Assembly (NCBI RefSeq): GCF_901709675.1
Contig: NC_051092.1
Location: 255,501 to 319,500 of the forward strand
Length of the DNA stretch: 64,000 bases
Direction: 5' to 3'
From: Syngnathus acus
Taxonomy: Eukaryota > Chordata > Actinopteri > Syngnathiformes > Syngnathidae
How positions within the stretch are numbered: the first letter of the stretch is position 1; the number at the start of each line of letters is the position of its first letter. Positions 1-13,200 of this stretch are shown piece by piece. Position numbers and translations under genes: made by a program. Below the pieces are notes generated by a model. That model was not told the origin of the DNA. It saw only the letters and a program-made list of their open reading frames with translations, and did no database searches.

Positions 1-143
1 GAGAGAATAAAACGAGGCCAACTTGATGGTGCGCTGAGAGAAAGATTGTCGGCTCGCTCGCCATCAACTGTGAAACTTCCCGTCTGCACCTCCAGGCAGG
101 CGGGCGGGCGGGCGGGCGACCGATCCATTTTGCCCTTACTTAC

Positions 144-3100
144 CGCTGGTTTTCTCACTGTCGGCTGGTTTCATCTGGATGGGATGATGCATCTGTGGAT
201 AGATAGATGGGGAGGGAAGCAATTTTTCAATTGGTCTGAGTGCAAGCGGCCACAATGGCACTCCGCGAGCAACCCTGCCACCTTTGGCGTCAAGCTCCCG
301 CCCGCCTCTGTCGGCCACCCGCTTCATCGTCTCTATCAGACCATTTGGGAGGCGAGAGGTTGTCGTTTTTCTTTCTCCCTTCTGTCTGCATGCAGCACGT
401 TATAAATAGGCCGGGGCGCACGACAACAAGCTCGGAAGCTTTGACTGGTCGAGACGCGAGTGAGGCAGGCTGAGTGAGGCTGGCTGGGCGGACATTTCTT
501 CAGTTTGTGGAGCCTCTTCTGTCGTCGATCCATTTTCCACCTTCCTCGCTGCGCCAAAGAATAAATAACCACGGCTTGTGCGTATGAAATAAAAAAAAAA
601 AGTGTTTTTTTGACAAGCGCCGAGGAGAAGCAGACAGATGGCTCGCTCGCTATGGCTGCTGGCGAGAATGGCTGAGCCGGGCGACGAGCTTTTCCCGCAG
701 CCGGTGGCAGGCGAAATGTGCGGCTAGCGCCGAGAGCCGACTCGCTTTGGATATTTGGCGCGGCTTTGTCCCCGCACGAGCCCCGCCCCCGTCCTGCGTA
801 CTCACCCCACTTAAGGTCTTGATGTTGTGCAGGGCGTTCTGGGCATCCAGCGCAGCTTTTCTTGTATAAAAAGTTACAAAACAGCATCCTGAGAGGGACA
901 AACAATTTGAAAAGTGAGCTGAGCACCAATTTACTGCTGGCAAAGCAGGCTTGAAAAATGCTCGCAGCGTTGGAAAGCGGGAAGAAAGCAGCGATTGACC
1001 AAACGGCAGCTGGAAGCTCAAAAGAGCATCCTTGTCAAAAGGGACCGACCAAAAGGCGCCGCCACGTTGCAACGTGGCCGTCCAAAAAGGGACGCGCGCG
1101 CATCACATGTCAGCAACATGTGACAGGTCATGCTTCTTGCTTGGACGGCTGTCAGCGGATGCCCACGGGTCAAGACGCAATCCGAAAGCGGACACGCATT
1201 CAGACGGTGCGGGGGGGGCGGGCGGAAGGAAGGAAGGAAAGAAAGAAAGAATGGGGGTGGGGTGGGGGATGGGGCCTCTCATCCTTCCGTCCCAGCCGGT
1301 GGCGTTCCAGCCTGTCACTTTGGCTGGGCTGGGGAAGTGGAGCACTGCAGCGTCTCTGACCTACATAGTGTGTATTATGCTGGGGGCGGGGCGGGGCGGG
1401 CGGGGGAGCGTTACGCCGAACCCGCATAAGACCGTCGGCTTTATTAACCACCATTGTTTGACCACCCGCGCTCCGTGCCATTTTAGGAAGACGAATCGGA
1501 CGACTTCACGGTGCAAAGCAAACGGGCGGTGTTGAAACAAAAGCGCAAGTGACGACCCGAGGGGGGCGCCGTTATTGTCTGCAGATAAACATAAGCCTGA
1601 GAGCATCACGTGAAGAAGCGGTGGGTGGGTGGGTGGGTGGGGGCAGCTGTGATTAGCTTCCAAGACATTAACATGTCAATAGGCCATCACAGCTGAGCGT
1701 CCCGTCCATGGCCAAGCAGGAAGACGGGAAGCGGGCTGGCCTTAAAAAAAAAAAAAAAAAGAAGCAGGCTTTAAGCAACCCCGCCTGAACACCACTCTTT
1801 CCGCCAGGTCTTCGCAGAGAGCGCCGGCCGTCTTGCCCGCGTGTCAAAAAACATTTGCCTGAATGCAAATCAAGCGCTTCTTCATTTGCCAACACGGATC
1901 TGAACGGCAAGTTAAAGGAGGTGGCGCGGCGGCGGCGGCGGCGCGCACCTTTGCTCTGAGGGGGGTTCTGCGTGCGATCGCGGAGGATGTTGATCTGGTG
2001 CACGGCTCCAAAAGGCTCAAAAAGCTCCTTGAGTTCCGTTTCTGACCAGGAGCGAGGGATCTGCCCCACAAACATCTTGATGGAATCCGGGTCCGGCTGA
2101 TCCAAGTGTTCCGACGACCCGTTCATCTTCATGCCGTTGCTGGGGAGAGGAAAAATAAGCAAAAGCTCTTAAGACATCAAAAACGCCACATCAATGGCTA
2201 TTTGTCCCTTTTGTTCCAGCAATAGCAAAGGCTAGCGGCTAGTATCATCCGGCGCCATCTTGTTTTGCTGTTTTCAGACCCGTTCAGGCTTTTCCAATTT
2301 GTCTCCATTCCAATCGCGGTTTGTTGACTTCAAGTTTGAAACGCGGCGCACGAGTGGGCGCTTCAAGCGCTCAAAGCATTCGGCGACGGCCAAACAGAAA
2401 AAGGGCGCCTGCCCGCCCGCCCGCTCCTTCCCAAACTCAAGCTGCCATTTCAAATCATTTGTCCAATGGAGCTCGCCCGAGTTATCTCTCCACGATCCGC
2501 GGCGACCCCGTGCGGCCAACACGGACGGCACCGGCCCCGCATCCAAGCACGGACAGCCACCCGAGCGACCCACCGACCTTTGGACGCGAGCCATCCACCT
2601 CTTACAGATGGAGCCCAGACGTTCGGCCGAAACGCCAAAGTCCTTGAGGGATTTGAACGACATGCTAGCCAGCGACGCACACCTCCTCCAAGTGGGCTAG
2701 GTTCCCTCGACAGAGCGGAGTGACTCCAAAGCCACTTTGCGCCACTTGTGCTCCTCCTCGGGTGCGCCGGCCGGCCGCTCGGTCGGCCGGCGATGGCGCG
2801 GGGCGCGACCCAGCCGCGGCTTCTCCGGCGGCGGGGGAACAATCGCATCTTGTGTCCGCTCTCCGTCACTCGGCTATGAGCACAATGGGCCGACTCAAGT
2901 GTGTGTGTGTGTGTGTGTGGGGGGGGCGCTTGGGAATATGCGCCCGGTGGGCGCGCAACACCACCATTTCTTCACTCTTGCCGTCGGCCGCCATTTTGCC
3001 GCGGGCGCTCGGTTGCTAGGCATCGTTAAAATGGAAAGAAATGCCGGAGACCCCCTGGCCCGGCCCGGCCCGGCCCCCCCTCCTGGGGTGGAATAAATAG

Positions 3101-6100
3101 TACAGAAGCATGCATTAACAGCACATATGTGTCTGATTGTTGGTGCTAAGAGAAGCATCCAAATGTGAAAGCAGAAGCACGTTTCCTCCGCAGGGTGTCT
3201 GCTCTGCTCTGCTCTTGGCTTCTTCTTCCGCACCATTTCGGCCCAATTTGGACCCAACAGACACGTTTTTAAGTTAGGAGCTGCAAAACAAGCGACGCTA
3301 CCTCGTCTCGTGCGACATCATCCCTTTCATTGTTGCCGTGGCAACATGCCGCTCAGCCCAAAAAAAAAAAAAAAAAAACATTTTGAAAAGTGGAACATTT
3401 ATGTCGAGCCCTATTTTGGATTTGGCAAAACCCTCGTTTGAGAGCCGTCTCGTCGTTCCGAGCACGTCGAGTTCATCAAATTTGCATTTGGGCAGGCGGA
3501 ACGCGGACGCCCGCCCGAGGAACAAAGTATTCAGGACGGGCCCTTATCTTGTTCCGCTTCAAAACTGTCAAGACTTCTTCAAAGGACAAGATCGCACAAT
3601 GCAAGCTACGCAAGTACAGACGTCGTCGCCTCAAAGCCGAGTCGGGCGGGGGCAAACGGCCGCTGGCTGGCCGTCACCTCCGTGAACGGAATGCCACGTT
3701 GGGGAAATCACCTCAAAGAAGGCCGTCGGTACAAATGATGGAAGTCGCTGCGCAAAACCACTTTGCGCTCATGTCGCCGGACTCGTCTTCTGTGTTGCGG
3801 AGGAATGTCGGGCACAAGACAGGAGGCCGCGCCGCCGACGAATGGCAGCCTGCACTAAAAATAGCCGGCACGCTGCGCTGCGCGGCGCAGCGCTAGGCTG
3901 CGCGAGGCTGCACGAGGTAGCTGCTCCACAAAAGCATCAATCCAAAGGGAAAGGGCCCGCTTCCAAGTGGCCTCATTCAAAGGACAAGCTTTGAGCACGC
4001 CGCCATTATTTTGAACAAGGGCAAAATTGCGCAAGGCGCTGCCGGCCGGGGCTCTCGTGTAACGCGTCGTCTCTTTGTTTGTCAATCTTGCCGCGCGCGC
4101 CGTTTGCACCATCGCATTTCAAACGAAAAGAAGCGCTGTCGGCGAGCATCTCCCGATGCAAAGAAAAGACACGCTCGCTCGGCTTTGCCCGTCCGTCAAC
4201 TTTGTCTTCAAAGTCGCCGCCGGTCAGTGCCTTTGTTTACTTGACACCTGTCCAACGGTCGCTTCAAAAATCGGACTTCAAATCCTCCGAGGCGCACAAA
4301 CCAAGAATGAACAGGACCGACCGCACTGGAACTCGAGTGCTTGAGAAGGAATGAGCCCAAAAGGTTGCCACGTGTGCCTATCACGCTTTGGTTAAAAAAA
4401 ACAAAAAACAGAACTACTTTGGTTGGACTCCTTGTTCCCCCATCAAGGCGCTTGGCTTTCACTTCCTCGTCAAATGACGGGCGTTCAAAGAATTTCCGTC
4501 GTACGTACGGAACCCATTTTAACATTGAGGGTTGTCGGCCCAACCCGTTTCAGGGAAATGATCATCTTATCAAACATTTTCAGAAGTCACCGGTCGGAAA
4601 GGGTCCAAATCGGGACGCAAAGGAGCCGATTGTACGCGTACGCATTTGGATTCACTTTGGAAAAGCCAATTTGCCCGGTCACAAGCCGTGTCTTGAAGTT
4701 GATAACGCGATGCTATGGAAGCATCTCAGGCACAAACAAGACGGCAATATCAGAACTTCAAAGTATTTCGCAATGATGGGAGAACTTCCAGCGTGGCTGC
4801 GATTGGGCCATTCTTCGATAAAGACGGCGGGTGGGTGGTTGGTTGGGTGTCGGTCTGCCTCCGCTTATGAAGCCACCTCGGCCCGGTTTCTGGCACCGAC
4901 TGACCACTTTGAAACATGGAGCTGAAAAGACGGGCCGTGCCAAGGCCAAAAGGTGCGTGTATGGAAAAGAGTGTCTTGGCGGGCCTGTTGTTTACACGGG
5001 CCCGGTCACAAGATCTCCATTCGAGGCTCAATAATGATGGAACGAACGAAGCACGTGGGTTGGTTCGGCGGTTAGATAAGCCTCCCCGACATGGGCGGAA
5101 GACAAGTTGCCTAACCGAGCCGGTCGACAATAAAAGCGAATATTGACAAGCAAACAAAGCGAAGAAGAAGAAGAGCCTGCCTGAGCGAGCGAGCGAGCGA
5201 GCGCACTCTTCACTTCCCCTTTGAAATGTTGACAAAGCGGACTGCGCCGCACCGTGCGTGAGTGCGTGCGTGCGTGCGGTGGCCTCCCTCCCTCGCTCGC
5301 TCCCTCCCTCGCTCGCAACGGCGTCAGCTCGCCCAACTGTTTGCAGCAAGTCCCCCTTGAAAGGCCATATTTGATGATTTGACGCAACAATATAAGCGAG
5401 TGCGAAACACATGTCACCCGAGTCGGCTGTTGTCACGCGCTCGCTAATATTGCTAAGCTATCGACACGCACGCGCACAGAGCGAGCGAGCGAGCGAGCGC
5501 TTCTCCATTTTGTGTCTTGTTTCGTCTTTGCCTTAAAAGCGAGCAACGTCGAATTGGTTTACACTCGAGGCAGATCACTGTTATTTCTTCGACGCCAACC
5601 GAGATGTGCTCCTCCGATGAACTCAGAGTACGATTAGCCGGCCATTTCGACGCGTTAGCAGTTAGCTCATCCGGCTGGGCTAAGCAGCTACGAGCTACAA
5701 ACCCAAACGTTTCATCCAAGCGTGACGAAACAAAAACACCAACAAAACAAGGACATAAAAAGGGGGCAAATAATGCAGGTACTTACATCGTATCGCCCGC
5801 AGCCATTAACCGACTATCGGTCAGCGGTAGGTAATCCAGGCTATACGACGTCGAAGTCATACTCTCGCTGTTTTATAAAAATAGCTATAAAAATAACAAA
5901 AAAATCACGAGCGGCCGTCTATTCTAACAATGAGGACAAGGCGAGAACGTCTGCGCTCTCTCGCATGAAGGCAAAGCAGACGACGAGCGAGAACAGGTGC
6001 CGACTGACTGCCGAGAGACACTCGACGAGGAGGCGGAGGGGGGGGGGGGGAGGGAGCGGGGGAGGCGGAGGGGGGGGGGAGCGGGGGAGGCGGAGGGAGG

Positions 6101-8542
6101 GAGCGGGGGCGTCTCTTTCTTCCTCCTCCTCCTCTTCTTGGTCGTCCAAGTGCATGTGAAGAGCGACCAGGCCCTGCTCGCTCCAGGCCCTGCTCGCTCT
6201 TCCTGGTATGCAAACACTGAGCAAGCGCCCAGAAAGAAAAGCAGAGAAAAAGGGATGCTCGGCCCGCCCGCTGCACGAAAGGAGAGGCCTGCCTGGTCAG
6301 GGCCGCAAATTAGGTTACTTGACTCAAGAAGGATCTTTACGTGGTCATTTCTTTCTTCGGCAAGCGTCGATTGCAGCAGCAGGAAGTAGCAAAGTACTTT
6401 GTGACTGTACCGAGGACGAGTCTCCATTGGATAGGAATCTCCCACCGGAAGTCCTCGAAAAGCGTTCTTTAGCACCGGATTGCAACCGGGGACCTAAGGA
6501 TTTGCATTTGAGCGCCTGCGGCCCGTGGGCAAATGTGAAAATGGGACTGAAAAGCAATGGTGGCCTTTTCCAATCGGTGGATTCCGATCAATTAGCCATC
6601 TTTCTATTTCCTCTCGCTGATTAAAAGGAGTTGGAGCCAAGCCGGCGGGCCGGCCGGCGGGCGGGCGGGCGGGCGACCTTCTGATTTCAGCTAGATTTCG
6701 GTAGAGCGCAGATGGATTTTGGTCAGCGCCTGCTTTTTTTCCTCGTCGTATTCAGCAGGCGTACCGAATTGCAATCGCACGATGAAACCGCCGCCACCTC
6801 CGTTTTTGAGGTTCACAGGTCACGCTCCCCGTGGTGCGGTGGGGGAGGGGCGCCCCATCACCTATTGTTATCCGAGACTTGCGGGGTGAGGCCTCAAAAC
6901 TGTTATGGGGTGTTTGTGCGTTAGGTAGCGCGTGCATGCATTTGCTGCTCATTCCCAAGGTTTTATCAAGCGGCCAATCGAATCGTCCACGGCGACGATT
7001 TCAAGGCATTAAAGAGCGAGCTAGCGCCCAAGTCAGCTCGCAGCTTTGCAGCTTCGCAGCTCCGCAGCTCGCTAGGTAGGCATCACGGCGCCCCCCCACG
7101 CACGCGGCCCACTTTGCGACACGCATTAGCGCGACTGCCGCTCGGGGGCAGGCTATAAAAAGCTCTCGGGAGAGCGTGCTTTCATGAAATCGAGGAGGGG
7201 GGCGAGCAACGAGAGCTGCGGCACGCAAAAAATGCCCTTTGACTCTTCTCTCGCTCAGCGGATGTTGTGCAGGAACACGGATTCCTCGCCGATGCCTCCA
7301 GACACCATTGGATTTCATTCTGTGACGCCCCAGAAAACACATTTTGGATGGGGCGCATTCTTTTTGGCTCCATCCAAACATACTGCACTATCATGAAGCA
7401 ATTTGATAGCATAGAATGACGCCGTTTGGTCGCTTTCATTCAATGGTTAGTGCGCTGCTCAATCCGGCCACCCGGGGGCGGTAAAATGCAGACACGGCGA
7501 TCGGAGAGGACGCAAATAGTAAATCTATCCGGCCGAGTCTCGTCGCGTCGTCTTTCCCCACGCCCCATTGTCTTTGTTTTGCATTTTGCCGGAAACTCGA
7601 TAAAGAGTTTGAGGCTTTCTACCCAACCAACGGCTGCCCGAGTTGAGGTGCGCTCACTCCCATCCATCATGTGGCACTTGCATCTCCAGATTACAATCAC
7701 AAAACAGAGAAAGACATCGTATCTGGAAGAGCCGATATCGCGAAGCGCCTCTGTCCGATTGTTAAAGTTTGGTGCCGCTGAGGCGTCTTCCAACATCGCA
7801 GCCTCCTCTTCCTTCATCTCAAATGGGGACAACTGTCATCCAGTATAATCCCACCACCATATGTAACACGCGTTTCTTGTTTACGTTTCGTGCCCCCCCC
7901 CAGTACTGCATGCATTTAAACGAGAGCAAAGAAAATGGGTCGTTACTGAAGGTGCACGTTTTCTTGTCTGTCGACTTTGTTGACAGCAGCAATTTGCCGA
8001 GTAGTGAGCAAATCGCAAGAGCTCTCGAAATGGAGAGGGAAGGCGGTAACCTCATTTCTTATTGGAGAGGAGGGTGGCGAACTAACTCTGGTGGAAAAGG
8101 ATGCCCAAGGTGCTGCAAAAGCCACGGACAGACGAGGGCAACTTTCTCACCAGTCCCGATCCGAACGTGTCATTTGGCTTGATTGCTGAGCAGTGCGCTG
8201 GGCCGCATCCCAAACGCAGCTGGGAGGGAAAAGCTCCAGCTCGCCCGGCGGGCTCCCTCAACTCCAACAAATGCGTCTTCTCTATGAGTCTATTTAAATG
8301 TCAGCCACGACCCGTCCGTCAGCCACCCCCTTTCTCCATCACGCCTGCGGCGGCAGACGGCGTCCACGCATCGCAAAGCCATGCAGCTAGATGCATGAAG
8401 GAAGGAAGGAAGGAAGGAAGGGCTTGAAGGGCAAGCGGACGTACCTCATGGGCAGCTCCTCGCTCCTGACGACGGGGGGGCAGCGCATGCTGTTGGCGTA
8501 CAGACTCTGCACCAGAGCCAGCTCGGAGGAGTGCTCCAACAT
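144..8542 (-). CDS. celf2: CELF2 (CUG-BP/ELAV-like RNA-binding protein), 5' coding part only
   Basis: CELF proteins bind UG/GU-rich RNA and control splicing, translation and decay. Four minus-strand coding exons are visible: 8445-8542, 1949-2139, 806-888 and 144-192, all with GT/AG borders and matching phases (2, 1, 0, 1). The gene then runs off the window at base 1. The first exon opens with ATG at 8542 and reads [14 protein letters not shown], resembling the CELF2 isoform start MFERTSELAF. Exon 2 holds [20 protein letters not shown], the RNP2 strand of RRM1. Exon 3 holds [17 protein letters not shown], the RNP1 strand. Exon 4 is [14 protein letters not shown], and its 49-nt length equals the human exon as I recall it. 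CELF2 is preferred over CELF1 because of that leader, the IPRSWSE spelling of RRM1 and taf3 next door. RRM2, the divergent domain and RRM3 are outside the window. Other upstream alternative first exons cannot be excluded. Confidence 0.86.
193..1948. other. celf2 introns between the RRM1 exons
   Basis: Apart from the 83-nt exon at 806-888 this is intronic. It contains G-rich stretches (about 1209-1270 and 1381-1410), a GGGT run near 1620-1641 and an A-run at 1744-1760. No further exon was recognised. Open frames here lack family resemblance and follow GC bias. Confidence 0.6.
2140..8444. other. celf2 first intron (6.3 kb)
   Basis: The intron lies between the celf2 leader exon and the first RRM1 exon. 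It is GC-rich with many simple repeats: GT near 2901-2918, GAGC runs around 5184-5200 and 5478-5500, a TGCG run near 5260-5277, and a GGGC run at about 6656-6675. The 5.4-6.2 kb part is CpG-rich and could hold an alternative promoter, since CELF2 is known for multiple first exons. I found no ATG exon there that I could support. Confidence 0.5.
6028..6112 (+). repeat. G-run tandem block in celf2 intron 1
   Basis: The block consists of repeated GGAGGCGGA units separated by runs of up to twelve G and ending in GGGAGCGGGGGCG. Four or more G-runs lie close together on the plus strand, so the block meets the simple pattern for G-quadruplex formation. It is followed by a CT-rich tract (6115-6140). 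Confidence 0.6.
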
Positions 8543-10272
8543 GGATGGGGGCGCAAGCAAAAGATCCACCTGGGCGAAAACGGGGGGGGACGGACGGACG
8601 GACGGACGGGCGCGCTCCTGTCCTGCTCGGCTTTGCTCTCGCTCACTCGCTCGTTCCGTCCCGGAGTGCACCCGGCCCACTTCCTTCCCTCCCTCCCTCC
8701 CTCCCTCGCTCGCTCGAGCAGCCCCGCCCATTCCTGCGCGTGCGTGGCTGAAACCAAAGCACCCCCCTCGGACAGCGCTCGTGGTTACGACGCATTGCGC
8801 TCCTGCCGCGAGACACGCTTTCCTCCCTCCACTGGCGCTCTCACTTTAGCCAACTCGTACTTGCACACATACGTCCACCATTTGTCACCCCAAAAATACC
8901 TCCATATTCGACAGGCACATTGGGAAACCTTGAGGAACGTACAGTACAGCAGCCACACTGCAGTGCTGGGAAGGAACCGAGAGCCAATCGTCAGGGTTGT
9001 GAAAGTCTGCATGACATAGGTCTGCATTGCACCGCCCCCTGGTGGCTACGCCAGAACGGGTAATTACGAATTACCATTAAGAATCGGAGTTTGGACATTT
9101 TTGACGTTTAATTCCTGTCTGGTTTTAAGAAGGACAATACTGAAGAATGCCGGGGATGCTTTTACATTTGGCGGGTTGCGCTGCTCGTCCTCAGATCATC
9201 GAACCTTTTTTTTTCTTGCTGCGTGACTATTTTAAAGAGCGATGTTGAAATCCAGTTGCATGCCGCTCTATATGAATGTCACAGAGTGCGCCGACTTTGA
9301 ATGCACGCCACAATTCCCAGTGCCGTGTTTGCTATATGTGCTCTGCCATTGGCTGGCCATCGGGTGGGGCCCGCCTCTGGCAGGCAGGCAGGCAGGCACA
9401 GGGAGAACATGCAAACTCCACACAGGAGTGGAACCCCGCACGTGTTAATCGGTGCTGCCCTGCATCTGCTGTCAAAAGAAGCAAGAGGTAAGAGAAGAAA
9501 GTCAAGCTCCGAAACCTGGTTTGTCAAAATAATGTCTATTATTTTTGGGGGAAAGCAAATGGGAAAAAAGCCACTGACAAGCCAGTGAGAAGTGAACAGT
9601 ACAATTTGGGATAGTTGCAAACATTTGCGTCTTTCAAGTCTGCCAGCGCCGACTTTAATGTGGGCTATCGTCGTCAAATCTGCAAAGCGACTCCAATCGC
9701 AAGCGGGGCGACAGCGGGACCCAAAAACAGACCACGCAGGCTCGGCTGGCACAATTTCCCATTTGGAAACAGGCGCGTTGCCCATCGTTGCAAGGGCTCC
9801 AAGCTGGACCTTCGGAGAGGGACGTGCCGTTTGGGGACGCTTTTCATGCCTTCCATTCGAGGGAGGGAGGGAGGGAGGGAGGGAGTCAAAATAAAATAAG
9901 AAAATTTACAGAAATTACAGGGCGTTAAAAACATACCTGAAAACGCAGTCACCAAGTTGTGTGCGAAGAGAAAAAAAAAAAACTGAAAAAAAAAAAAAAA
10001 AAAAAGCACTTGGCTTGAAAGTTGCCATTTACATTTGTACACTGCCGGTGGGGTGAGGGGTTGTAATTATGTACACTGAGAAATGAGAATGAAGGAAGAA
10101 ATTGTCCATGTGAGCATTTTGGTGAGAAGATTGCCGGGCTCATCATCTGGTGTGTGCTGGTTAAAACTGTACCCCCGGCCCCCCGCCCAGCCCCAACTTG
10201 TTGTCTGGGCTAACAGGACTAAAAATGCTCCACTTTTTCCCCAAAAAGAAAAAAGCGCCTTTTTGCATAGAC
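8543..10272. other. celf2-taf3 intergenic region
   Basis: The region separates the celf2 leader exon from the taf3 stop codon. It holds a CCCT run (about 8685-8708), a strong CTCF-like motif (9032-9045), a GGGA run (9863-9884) and two long A-runs (9970-9981 and 9987-10005). No coding exon was recognised. It must include the celf2 5' UTR and promoter and the taf3 3' UTR. Confidence 0.5.
9032..9045 (-). promoter_or_regulatory. CTCF-like motif
   Basis: The minus strand reads CCACCAGGGGGCGG, which fits the CTCF core CCASYAGRKGGCRS at every position. It lies between the 5' end of celf2 and the 3' end of taf3. Binding is not shown by sequence. Confidence 0.45.
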
Positions 10273-13200
10273 TCAATGCGGTTTGTGTTTCTTCTTCTTG
10301 TGTTTTTTGTCCTTCTTCTTGCAGGAACATTTGACACAAAACCACTGCTGGTCCGCAGGGGGCGCTGCCACAATTCCCACGCAAACCCTGAACACAGAGC
10401 ACAAAGCCACATGGTCACCATCTTCTCGGGGGATTTAGCGAAGGAAAAGGTCAAGGAAAGCAGCGTACCAGTGATACCAGTCGTCGCAGTCGTCGCAGCC
10501 AATCATGGGGCTGCCGTCGTCGGGCTTGTCGCATCCGGGACAGATCCAGATCTGATTGCCGCTTTCGTCTCGAATCTAAAAGCAAAGTGGTAGGAAACGT
10601 CGCGTCACGCCGCGTCACGCCACCTGGCGCCACCTGGCGCCACGTCACATGGCGTCACGTCCGTCGACTCGCTCACCACGTAGGTGCTGACCGTCTCGGT
10701 GACCACGCTGCGTACGGGCATCTTGAGGGAGGCGGGCGAGGACAGCGGCATGGCCGCCGACAACAGCGAGGGCGCGGGGGCCGGCGGGGGTGGCGCCAGC
10801 AGCGGCGCCAGCGGCGGTGACCCGGCCCCCGTGCACGCCGGCAACAGGATGGGAGGCGGCGGCGAGCGGGGACGGCCGGCGGGAGTCGACTTGGAGGCGG
10901 GCGTCTTGGGGGCTGGAGATTTTGCTTCCGAGTTGGGAAGCACCTTGCTGATGACGCTGGAAAGGAGGCAGGACGACGACATCATCTCACCTGGCTGTAT
11001 TCAAGTGTGCATTTGACCTGCCTCAAACTGAATTGAAATCATCTCAAATGGGATCTTATTTGGTTGAATGCCGCCAATGAAGACCCAAATCAAATCGGTT
11101 GCGCAATGTAGAAAAAAGGAAGGGAGGCGGGCCTCACATTTTGTCTTGGCCTCCCACTCGCAGCGTCAGCCTGGGAATGACCGGAGAGGGGAGCACCGGC
11201 AGCGGCGGCGGCGGCGGCGTGGAGTCGGCGGCCTTCACCTGGACAAAGAAAGGCAACTTTTTTTCATCACAGGCAACGTCCGTGGATGTGGTCACGAAGT
11301 CGGGACCGAGTAAGCCATTTCATTTGGGGCAATAAGAAGGCGAAAAACCTTCTCCAATCGGAGTCTCTCCTTGTCTCTCTCCTTGTCCCGTTTGTCCTTG
11401 TCTTTCCTCTTCTCCTCCTTGTCGCGCTCCTTCTCCTTGAGCCTCTCTCGCTCCTTCTTTTTCTTCTTCTCCTTCTTGTCCCTCTTCTTGTCTTTGCTCT
11501 TGGCGTCCTGGAGGACGACGGGCACGGAGGGCGGCGGCGGCGGCGGCAGGCGCTGGCCGAAGAGGGCGGCCAGCTCGGCGGGGGCCCCGCCTTGCTTCTG
11601 CCTCTCCTCCTTGCTCTTGTCCTTGCCCTTGTCTTTCTTCTCCTTGTCCTTCTTGCCCTTGTCCTTCTTTTTGTCTTTGTGCTTGTCCCTGTCTTTCTTG
11701 CCGTCTCCGTCCCTGCTTTTGAGCTTGACGGCGCCGTCGGCGGCCAGCGCAAAGTCCCGCTGGCCCGGGAGCTCGCCGTCCTTCCAGAGCATCTTGCCGT
11801 CCTTGGACGGGTCCTTGCTCTTGTTTTTCTCCTTGATCTTGTCCTTGCCCTTGCTCTTGTCCTTCTCCCGCTCCTTGTCTTTGGGCTTCTCCTTCTTCTT
11901 CAGCTTGCTCTTCAGCTCCTTCTTCAGCTTCTTCTTCACGTCCGCCGCCAGCTTGCTTTTCTCCTGGAACGCCTTGAGCAGGGGTTCGGGCGTGGGAGGC
12001 GAGGCCGAGCCGGACGAGACGTCCTCTCGGCGCTCGGGCGTCTGGGCCGGAGGCCCGCCCCGGTGCGCCTTCCGGATCACCTCGTCGATGGAGTCGTCTA
12101 GGGTCCACCTGCCGGGGCCCGGCTGCAGGTGGAGCGGCGCCGAGAGGCCGGTCGCGCCCGGCGCCGAGAGGCCGGTTGCGCCCGGCGCCGAGAGGCCGGG
12201 CGCCGAGAGGCCGGTTGCGCCCGGCGGGGCTTTGGGCGCAACCGGCTCCATGATGGTCAGCCTCCTGGGGCTGGAGAAGCCGTTGCTGTCCGAGTCGGAG
12301 CCCGAAGAGAAGGCGAAGGGGTCGGGCTGGCGCTCCGAACACGCCTTGGCGATGACGGCGCTGATGGAGTCCTCGATGGCGCCGTTGTCGGGCTCCGCTT
12401 TGAGGAGGGGGCCCAGCTCGGGCTCCTTGCCGTCGTGCCGCAGGTGGATGTTCTCTTTGCCCGACAGGGGCAGCGGCGACTTGTGAACGCCGTCCACCCT
12501 GCTCGGGGGCTGAGGAGCCTTGGCCACAACCGGCGCCTTGGGGCTTTTGGGACTTTTTGGACTCTTTGTCCTGCCTGGGGATTTCTTCCTCTCCCTGGAC
12601 GTTTTAGGGGGGGAATGAACGAGAGCGCCGCTGCCCGAGGCGGGAACGAGCCCCTTCGGGGACTTAGTCCTTTGTCTCCCGGGCGACGAGACGTTGGGCT
12701 TTCTCGCCGCGGCGGCGCTGCCGCCGAGGGCCTTCGGATCGGGATATTTGCCGACGGGAGGCTGAGGTCTGAAGGAGGGCGGAGCCCCGGCCGGGCTTTC
12801 GGGCGACGGCGGCTGGAGGTCGTCGTGAGAAGGCAGCGTGCCCGGAGGAGGCACGCGCTGAGGGTTGAGGGAGGTGAGGGGCTCCCGGGGCTCGGCGGCC
12901 CACTCGGGGCTGAGGCCGGAGAGCCCGCGCGGCCGCTTGGACGTGGGCATCATGCCCATCGCCTCGTCGGGGCTGTCCAGGGGCCTCTTGAGCGGGTGGT
13001 TCTCGTCGTTGACCGCCTCGTCCTCGTCGTCCTCGTCGTCCTCCTCCATGGCCACCTGCATGGCTTCGGCCGAGGTGCCCGTGTCGGGAAGGACCTCCTC
13101 CTCCTCTTCTGGAAAAGGAGACACGAGTTACAGGCGGGCTCCTTTGGGATGACGGCTGAACTCACCTTCTTGTAAAGAGACCAGGGGCGGCATGTAATCG

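Noticed and set aside
11286-13175. Plus-strand frames of 271-371 residues opposite taf3 exon 3
   Set aside because: They are antisense shadows of a Lys/Pro-rich exon (Leu/Ser/Phe-rich translations) with no family match; the minus-strand exon is phase-consistent TAF3.
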